Origin: Macrostomum hystrix
Lineage: Eukaryota; Platyhelminthes; Macrostomidae
DNA: 64,000 nucleotides
Reading direction: 5' to 3'
Assembly: GCA_950097015.1 (NCBI GenBank)
Contig: CATNEN010000007.1
Coordinates: 5,818,001 to 5,882,000, forward strand
This document shows, one piece after another, positions 59,401 through 64,000 of this stretch (positions within the stretch are counted from its first letter, which is position 1; each line of letters begins with the position of its first letter). The translations under genes were made by a program, and so were the position numbers. The notes under the pieces are model-generated. The model made no database searches, was not told the DNA's origin, and saw only the letters and a program-made list of their open reading frames with translations.

Positions 59401-62400
59401 CTCTCATAGCATTCTATTGTTCACTGTCATCGCATTCTATTGTTCACTCTCATCCCATTCTATTGTTCTACCTAGTAAGTTTTCCATCTGCTAGTCTCAC
59501 ACATCTGCAGACACACAATTATTTTCATTGGTCATTCCAGCCTGACAGTTTTGGGTCTATCAAAAAGTATTTTCTTTCATAAATAATTGATGAAATGATC
59601 AAGCACGCATTATGAATATTTCTATCATCTATATTAGTCTGGTTGTTTCCCAATTCGGAATAATCTTCTTATATTATATATCTGTGAAATCTATAATACA
59701 AGCTTGAGAAAGTGAGCAAGTCATTAGTATTGCATCATGTGTCTGTGTAAATGCAAGTGTAAATTATGATTTTATGTTTCTTAATAATTATTCTTTTGTA
59801 TTTAATGTTTGTTAGCATTATAAGAAGACAAACTGCCTAATATTTAGTCACGCGTGTTCGCACTTTGCTCGAGTATAAGTACTCATAGAAAATAGTTTCG
59901 TGAGTTCATGAGGCTAATTATTTTTGCATTCCTTACAGTTACTGCCAGTACAAGTGCACGAATCACAGCAGCCTTTACCCAGAAAAGAGGGATCCAAACA
60001 GGTCTTACATTCACTGGTGAGCCAAGCAGACCTGAATTTCCAACCTGCCAAGACTGGAAATTTTTTTTAAAATCTTAAATGGTGTGCGATGTCCACCTAG
60101 CAGAATCTGCCAATTCCACAAAGAGAGAAACATATTGAAGACGGATTTACGGCTTTTAGTCGCTAATTGTCAAATCGTCTGTAGTTTTATAGTTCTAAGA
60201 ACTCGTCCGCTTATACGATTCTAAGAAAATCCACAGCTAAGATTCTTAGAAACTGCTCTGCTACGATTCTTAGAAACTCCTCTGCTACGATTCTTAGAAA
60301 CTCCTCTGCTACGATTCTTAGAAACTCCGCAGCTAAGATTCTTAGAAACTGCTCTGCTACGATTCTTAGAAACTCCTCTGCTACAATTCTTAGAAACTGC
60401 TCTGCTTCGATTCTTAGAAACTCCTCTGCTACGATTCTTAGAAACTCCTCTGCTACGATTCTTAGAAACTCCTCTGCTACGATTCTTAGAAACTCCGCAG
60501 CTAAGATTCTTAGAAACTGCTCTGCTACGATTCTTAGAAACTCCTCTGCTACGATTATTAGAAACTCCTCTGCTACGATTCTCAGACACTCGGCTGCTAA
60601 GATTCTTAAAAACTTAAAATCTTATCTGCCACGATTCTAAGAATTTGCTCAGCAATTGAAAGGTTCTCTTCTAAAATTCTTTGAATATATTTTGCCTCGA
60701 TTCTTAGAAACTCTTCTTCTACGTTGCTTGCCTCTGCTACAAGTATGATTCTTAGAAAATGCCAAGCAATGGAAAGCTTCTCTTCTACGAATCTTAGAAA
60801 ATCCACTGCTTCGATTCCTAGAAACACTTTTGCTACGATTCGTAGAAAATCCTGCGGTTTTATTCTTACAAGCTCCAACAAATTTTAGAAACTACTAAAA
60901 ATCTTAGCCAGGTGTAGTTTAGAAATTAATTTGCTACGATTCTTAGAAACTCCTCTGCTGCAATTATCAGAAACTCTTCTGATACGATTCTTAGAAACGC
61001 TCAAGCTTTTATTCTTAGAAACTCGTAAAAATCTTTGAAGCACCTCTGCTCATGTAAGTCAATTCTTTGAAGCTTCTCTGCTTCCGTATCCATTGCTTTG
61101 CTTTGAAGGCCCTTTGTTTTGATTCTAGAACACTCATCTGCTTGAATTCAAGCATTTTTCTAAGTTTTGTACGCTTGGCGCGCAAATTTACTTGCTTTTA
61201 ATTAGCTTTTTTCACTCGGTGGAAAAATAAAAAAAGCCTGCATGACGTTTGTAAAGTTTTGCGAATATTTTAACAAAAAATTATCAATTTTAAATTCAAT
61301 TTAAGCCTACTCGCAGACAAAAACTTAGTGATGGCGTTGCAATGCTGAACTTTGAATAAATCACAATTAATAATAGTGTCGTGCCATTCGGTCTAAAAGC
61401 ACTAACACGATTCTAAACGCCACTCCAGCACATGTTTTCCCGTTCCGTACTTATTGCACCTGACAAATTTTTGCTTCAGTAATTTTCACCTGCTCTTTAA
61501 TTAGTTTAATTGCGTACTTTTTTATCGATAACGAAGTTTATATAAATCAGTGTTTTCCTAGTAAAAGCTATGCTTCGAATAGATTAATGGACCTTACTGA
61601 CAGGCTGACAGGAACAACAGGTAGCTGGAGGGACCTTACTGACAGGCTGACAGGAACAACAGGTAGCTGGAGGGATCTTACTGACAGGCTGACAGGAACA
61701 ACAGGTAGCTGGAGGGATCTTACTGTCAGGCTGACAGGAACAACAGGTAGCTGGAGGGATCTTACTGTCAGGCTGACAGGAACAACAGGTAGCTGGAGGG
61801 ATCTTACTGTCAGGCTGACAGGAACAACAGGTAGCTGGAGGGATCTTACTGTCAGGCTGACAGGAACAACAGGTAGCTGGAGGGATCTTACTGTCAGGCT
61901 GACAGGAAAAACAGGTAGCTGGAGGGATCTTACTGTCAGGCTGACAGGAACAACAGGTAGCTGGAGGGATCTTACTGTCAGGCTGACAGGAACAACAGGT
62001 AGCTGGAGGGATCTTACTGTCAGGCTGACAGGAACAACAGGTAGCTGGAGGGATCTTACTGTCAGGCTGACAGGAACAACAGGTAGCTGGAGAGACCTAC
62101 TGACAGGTTTCAAATCTTCTCTCAGACGAAAGTTTAGTTGCAATTCTCGGAGCAAATTTAAGTAATTAGATAAAACAGTCCAGACAGGATCAGATCTGCC
62201 TCCGTCATTAATATTTTCTTACTTCTCAGGTCCGTCATATTCTTCGTGAATCGAAGCGAGGCGCTCTGGATTATCCAGGTGATTGTAGCCATGGTCAGCC
62301 TCACGGAGACCCTGCTAGTCACCTATCTAGGTTACAAGGTTAGCTTCATGAATTCATTCTAGTTTTTATGACAGGTGCGACAATAATTAGACCGATTAAA

Positions 62401-62668
62401 ACAAAACTCCAGGGCAATATCTGGCACAATATTTTAACGCCGTCTTTTCTGTTGGAGCTTGTTAACACATCGCCTTTCATCGTCACAGTGAGTACTGACG
62501 GGAGCAAGTTGAATTGGTGCCTCTCGTTTTATTTTTAGATAGAAAAAAAACAGAAAAAACGAGCTGAATATTTTTTGCTTTCAGATTTTCTCCTCCCGTC
62601 TCAGATGCCTGTTTGTTCCAGTGTTCCTCAACTGCTGGCTAGCCAAGAAGCAACTTGAACAGATGTTT
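47272..62668 (+). CDS. slo2: Slo2/KCNT sodium-activated potassium channel, 5' part (S1-S4), runs off the window
   Basis: Exons seen: alternative first exons 47272-47522 (1a) and 50105-50226 (1b); 56470-56652 (2); alternative loop exons 58004-58135 (3a) and 59939-60016 (3b); 62230-62338 (4); 62413-62487 (5); 62585-62668 (6), donor GTAAGA. The joined protein carries family hallmarks: [33 protein letters not shown]1 around [13 protein letters not shown]2 around [16 protein letters not shown], the GYKGNIW junction, S3 [13 protein letters not shown], and [17 protein letters not shown]. These match KCNT1/KCNT2 almost position by position. Slo2 channels are tetrameric plasma-membrane K+ channels opened by intracellular Na+ (or Cl-) through C-terminal RCK domains. 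S5, the pore and RCK domains must lie beyond 64000. Introns total about 13 kb and are mostly tandem array. Isoform structure is inferred from codon phase. Confidence 0.95.
47533..48051. repeat. TCTG tetranucleotide microsatellite
   Basis: About 520 bp of (tctg)n with clustered catag interruptions (tgtctgtcatag) at four places. Starts about 10 nt after the donor of slo2 exon 1a. Confidence 0.98.
48052..48579. other. Intronic spacer, nothing recognised
   Basis: No exon, RNA gene or repeat seen between two arrays inside the long first slo2 intron. Confidence 0.5.
48580..48940. repeat. 12-bp CT-rich tandem array
   Basis: About 30 copies of tctccctctctg with tatg, catg and cgat variants. Confidence 0.96.
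48941..50104. other. Region upstream of slo2 exon 1b
   Basis: Candidate promoter region for exon 1b. No TATA or other core motif can be assigned. Open frames at 49638-50091 on both strands are unsupported. Confidence 0.3.
50105..50226 (+). CDS. slo2: slo2 candidate alternative first exon 1b
   Basis: Open from ATG with the sequence [19 protein letters not shown] and, at the end, [12 protein letters not shown], stopping at GA GCA|GTGAGT in phase 2. Joining exon 2 gives DFEQ-VRVEFF with the same junction codon as exon 1a. The donor is perfect consensus. Codons are GC-rich against AT/CT-rich flanks. It carries a Cys and an aromatic cluster near the N-terminus and shares no sequence with exon 1a. 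KCNT1 in vertebrates has alternative promoters giving different N-termini that alter gating, so this arrangement has precedent. I do not recognise this N-terminus in any known Slo2. Confidence 0.7.
50440..51565. repeat. 20-bp CT-rich tandem array
   Basis: About 56 copies of tctccctctgactctccttc, changing towards the right into shorter units (ctcctatctccctctcactc). Confidence 0.96.
51566..52364. other. Intronic spacer, nothing recognised
   Basis: No exon in the required phase was recognised; a 355-codon frame that continues into the next array is an artefact. Confidence 0.45.
52365..52852. repeat. 20-bp CT-rich tandem array
   Basis: About 24 copies of cttctccacactctccctca, with ttacc variants and two units lengthened by a ctcta insertion. 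Confidence 0.96.
52853..53338. other. Intronic spacer, nothing recognised
   Basis: No exon, RNA gene or repeat seen. Confidence 0.5.
53340..56305. repeat. 3-kb, 34-bp minisatellite in the first slo2 intron
   Basis: About 87 copies of a 34-bp unit containing gagaatgtgttccatttcc followed by agtacatg and a variable gcacatg/acacacg/ccacacg tail. One unit (about 54768-54776) is lengthened by one base. The unit is stop-free in all six frames, so frames up to 585 codons appear on both strands; none is a gene. Confidence 0.97.
56395..56439 (+). repeat. (CAG)15 microsatellite just upstream of slo2 exon 2
   Basis: Fifteen uninterrupted CAG triplets end 30 nt before the exon 2 start. They are separated from the acceptor by a short pyrimidine tract (ttccccctgctcactcctcag-type). 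Judged intronic because the homologous coding sequence starts at the acceptor. Confidence 0.9.
56470..56652 (+). CDS. slo2: slo2 exon 2 (pre-S1 and S1)
   Basis: Acceptor ctcactcctcag, donor TG|GTGAGT. Encodes [35 protein letters not shown] and the S1 helix, ending ADGMT plus two bases of a Cys codon. An alternative donor 10 nt earlier (GACG|GTATGA) would put the next exons out of frame. Confidence 0.95.
56818..57256. repeat. 23-bp tandem array upstream of exon 3a
   Basis: About 19 copies of tattgttcactctcatccag plus ctg, with tcaccc variants. Shares a 17-nt core with the array at 58335-59465. Confidence 0.96.
57257..57590. other. Intronic spacer, nothing recognised
   Basis: Contains a short open stretch (57484-57590) without splice sites of the right phase; no exon supported. 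Confidence 0.45.
57592..58000. repeat. 10-bp tandem array abutting exon 3a
   Basis: About 40 copies of acccagtctc with cagtgtc and actcag variants. It runs to within a few bases of the exon 3a acceptor (ctctcgccag, ending 58003) and so forms its pyrimidine-rich tract. Confidence 0.95.
58004..58135 (+). CDS. slo2: slo2 candidate alternative S1-S2 loop exon 3a
   Basis: Acceptor ctctcgccag, donor CTG|GTAACC; 132 nt, phase 2 at both ends, stop-free in the required frame. It encodes (C)[20 protein letters not shown], a His-rich stretch, then DQLLIS(W). Joined to exon 4 it gives [18 protein letters not shown], matching KCNT1 INWAPILWVERKMTLW in spacing. It has clustered Cys and two N-glycosylation sequons (NSS, NHS), like the vertebrate loop (NYS, NDS). 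It can replace or precede exon 3b without a frame change. Confidence 0.7.
58335..59466. repeat. 23-bp tandem array between exons 3a and 3b
   Basis: About 49 copies of tattgttcactctcatcgca plus ttc, with taatc and tagta variants, the latter dominant in the right half. Confidence 0.96.
59467..59938. other. Intronic spacer before exon 3b
   Basis: AT-rich; ends with the exon 3b acceptor (gcattccttacag). Nothing else seen. Confidence 0.5.
59939..60016 (+). CDS. slo2: slo2 S1-S2 loop exon 3b
   Basis: Acceptor attccttacag, donor TG|GTGAGC; 78 nt, phase 2 at both ends. Encodes (C)[18 protein letters not shown] and PNRSYIH(W). It has three clustered Cys and one N-glycosylation sequon (NHS). Joined to exon 4 it gives [16 protein letters not shown]. 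Confidence 0.82.
60220..61025. repeat. 24-bp tandem array between exons 3b and 4
   Basis: About 16 good copies of gattcttagaaactcctctg plus ctac up to about 60610, then increasingly diverged copies to about 61025. Confidence 0.93.
61026..61584. other. Intronic spacer, nothing recognised
   Basis: AT-rich, no exon or other feature recognised. Confidence 0.5.
61585..62105. repeat. 42-bp tandem array
   Basis: About 12 nearly identical 42-bp copies. Each holds a small palindrome ctgtcaggctgacag and gaacaacaggtagctggagg. Frames of about 190 codons run on both strands because 42 is a multiple of 3; they are artefacts. Confidence 0.96.
62230..62338 (+). CDS. slo2: slo2 exon 4 (S2)
   Basis: Acceptor cttacttctcag, donor AAG|GTTAGC (an atypical +3/+4). 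Encodes [36 protein letters not shown]. Confidence 0.95.
62413..62487 (+). CDS. slo2: slo2 exon 5 (S3)
   Basis: Acceptor aaaactccag, donor ACA|GTGAGT, phase 0. Encodes [20 protein letters not shown] and PFIVT. The preceding intron is only 74 nt. Confidence 0.95.
62585..62668 (+). CDS. slo2: slo2 exon 6 (S3-S4 region)
   Basis: Acceptor tttttgctttcag, donor TTT|GTAAGA, phase 0. Encodes [20 protein letters not shown] and KKQLEQMF. As in other Slo2 channels, the S4 region lacks a regular array of arginines. Confidence 0.95.
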
Positions 62669-62741
62669 GTAAGAATTTTCTTTCTTGACTGCACTTGTGA
62701 CTCACTGCATGCTTTAGCAATAAAGTCTAATGTTCGTTAGT

Positions 62742-62965
62742 GCGGAGTGAGGTGGGCGTCTAACTTTCGTCTACACGGAGTGAGGTGGGCGTCTAACCTT
62801 CGTCAATGCGGAGTGAGGTGGGCGTCTAACTTTAGTCAGTTCGAAGTAGGGTGGGGGTCCAAATTGCGTCTACACGGAGTGAGGTGGGTGTATAATTTTC
62901 GCAAACGTGGAGTGGGGTGGGCGTCTAACTTAAGTCTACGCGGAGTGAGTTGGGTGTCTAGATCT
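62742..62965. repeat. 33-bp degenerate tandem array
   Basis: About seven diverged copies containing cggagtgaggtgggcgtcta. Lies just 3' of slo2 exon 6. Confidence 0.9.
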
Positions 62966-63780
62966 TTGTCTAAAATCTGCTAGATTTAGTGCGTTCGCTT
63001 AGGTTGGATTTTTTAATTAATTTTTAATCGTTTTACTGATAATCATGCAGAACTAAATACCTACGTGTGCTCATATGCTCTTTCTTCCTAGTAAGATGGA
63101 AAAAGAATCTCAAGGAAACAGAAAGCTATTTTGCTCTAGGCAATTCATAGTCCTTGAGATAAGCAAAAGCCAGGTGGCTGACTGCTGTTTCTAATAAAGA
63201 CAAAAATGCATCAACAGGTGTTTCATGTATCCCCGCTAAAACAAGAATTTAATTAATGATTCATTCTGTCCGAACCTCGCAGCTGATAAGTGCAGTCAGA
63301 ATTTCTGAGAATACTCGTGCTTTTTGCGTGCAGGCCTTGGCCTAATCTATTACGACCTAATTAGAGAACCGAGCTCAAATTTAATAGTACTCAAGCTGTT
63401 TGCTATCTCATTTTTTAAGGATTTGCAAGGAGTCGCTAGCAATGACTTTCAGACTGAAATAGTCTAGCGTTAAAATGAAGAAACCAATTAAAACTTAGAG
63501 AAAATGTAAGTATAATTGCTCATTTAAAGCTGAATAGTGAATAGAAATTAGACTTGCAAATAATATTCTGCAGGGAATGGTATGTTATTTTCGACTTGCA
63601 AGAAGTATGTTCAGAAATTGTACATTTCGCTGGCTACTTATTTTTTATACTCCTTGAATAAGACTCCGTGACCAAAGCGACAGATTCTGTTATGATCTGA
63701 TTGTAGACTTTGAGTTTTTGTCTTAAAAAATATTAAAATATATTGCCCCTATAGGACTGCTTAAAGATGTCAAAATCTTG
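62966..63780. other. slo2 intron, nothing recognised
   Basis: AT-rich intronic sequence; no next slo2 exon was found before the window end. Confidence 0.5.
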
Positions 63781-63781
63781 T

Positions 63782-64000
63782 CCTCGCGGAGTGAGGTGGC
63801 TTGAAAAATTTCGGCCCCGCCGAATGATGTGGGGTTAAAAGTATCAGTTAGGTGGTGTTACAAATCTCGTCCCCTGCGGAGTGAGGTGGGGTTAAAATAT
63901 CAGTTAGGTGGTGTTACAAATCTCGTCCCCTGCGGAGTGAGGTGGGGTTAAAATATCAGTTAGGTGGTGTTACAAATCTCGTCCCCTGCGGAGTGAGGTG
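63782..64000. repeat. About 57-bp tandem array, continues past the window end
   Basis: Four copies (the first diverged) containing gcggagtgaggtggggtta and atcagttaggtggtgttac. It shares the cggagtgaggtggg core with the array at 62742. Confidence 0.92.

Overview
This window is nuclear DNA from a bilaterian animal. It has spliced genes with GT-AG introns, a eukaryotic tRNA-Gly(GCC), tRNA-derived SINE-like repeats, and families found only in animals or eukaryotes (tailless-type nuclear receptor, Slo2/KCNT sodium-activated potassium channel, ABHD8, REEP, LLPH). By eye, about a third of the 64 kb (roughly 22 kb) is tandem repeat, in about 30 separate arrays with units from 3 to 71 bp. Such density with short genes would fit a free-living flatworm of the Macrostomum kind. 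That placement is an impression from gene style and repeat load, not something the sequence proves.

Layout. 0-6.9 kb: a small single-exon LLPH gene (+) between a 29-bp array and a 16-bp array, then non-coding sequence. 7.0-14.3 kb: a five-exon tailless (NR2E1) nuclear-receptor gene on the minus strand, complete from ATG to stop (630 aa), with arrays in introns 2 and 3. 14.3-27 kb: gene-poor, with six arrays and one tRNA-Gly. 27.0-27.7 kb: an intronless REEP1-4-type gene (-). 29.4-33.5 kb: a three-exon ABHD8 hydrolase (+); intron 1 carries a SINE and a foldback repeat, and intron 2 is almost wholly tandem repeat. 35.8-36.9 kb: a two-exon gene of unknown function (+). 37.3-38.3 kb: a two-exon small protein with an RIIa/DPY30-type docking domain, TEX55-like (-). 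38.3-46 kb: repeats, including a 3.7-kb CT-rich array with a 707-bp higher-order period. 47.3-64 kb: the 5' part of a Slo2/KCNT channel gene (+), from two alternative first exons through S1-S4; pore and RCK domains lie beyond the right edge.

The most interesting find is the architecture of the slo2 gene. Two first exons (47272-47522 and 50105-50226) end in the same codon phase and can join the same exon 2. Two phase-matched exons (58004-58135 and 59939-60016) can each encode the extracellular S1-S2 loop. These choices sit among CU-rich arrays, some starting within about 15-35 nt of a splice site. Whether the arrays act in splice choice is a hypothesis that RNA data can test.

The genes do not form an operon or pathway; they are neighbours on both strands. 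Exon boundaries were placed by hand from splice consensus, reading frame and remembered family sequences; no alignment was run. Most long open frames in this window are artefacts of tandem arrays and were left out.
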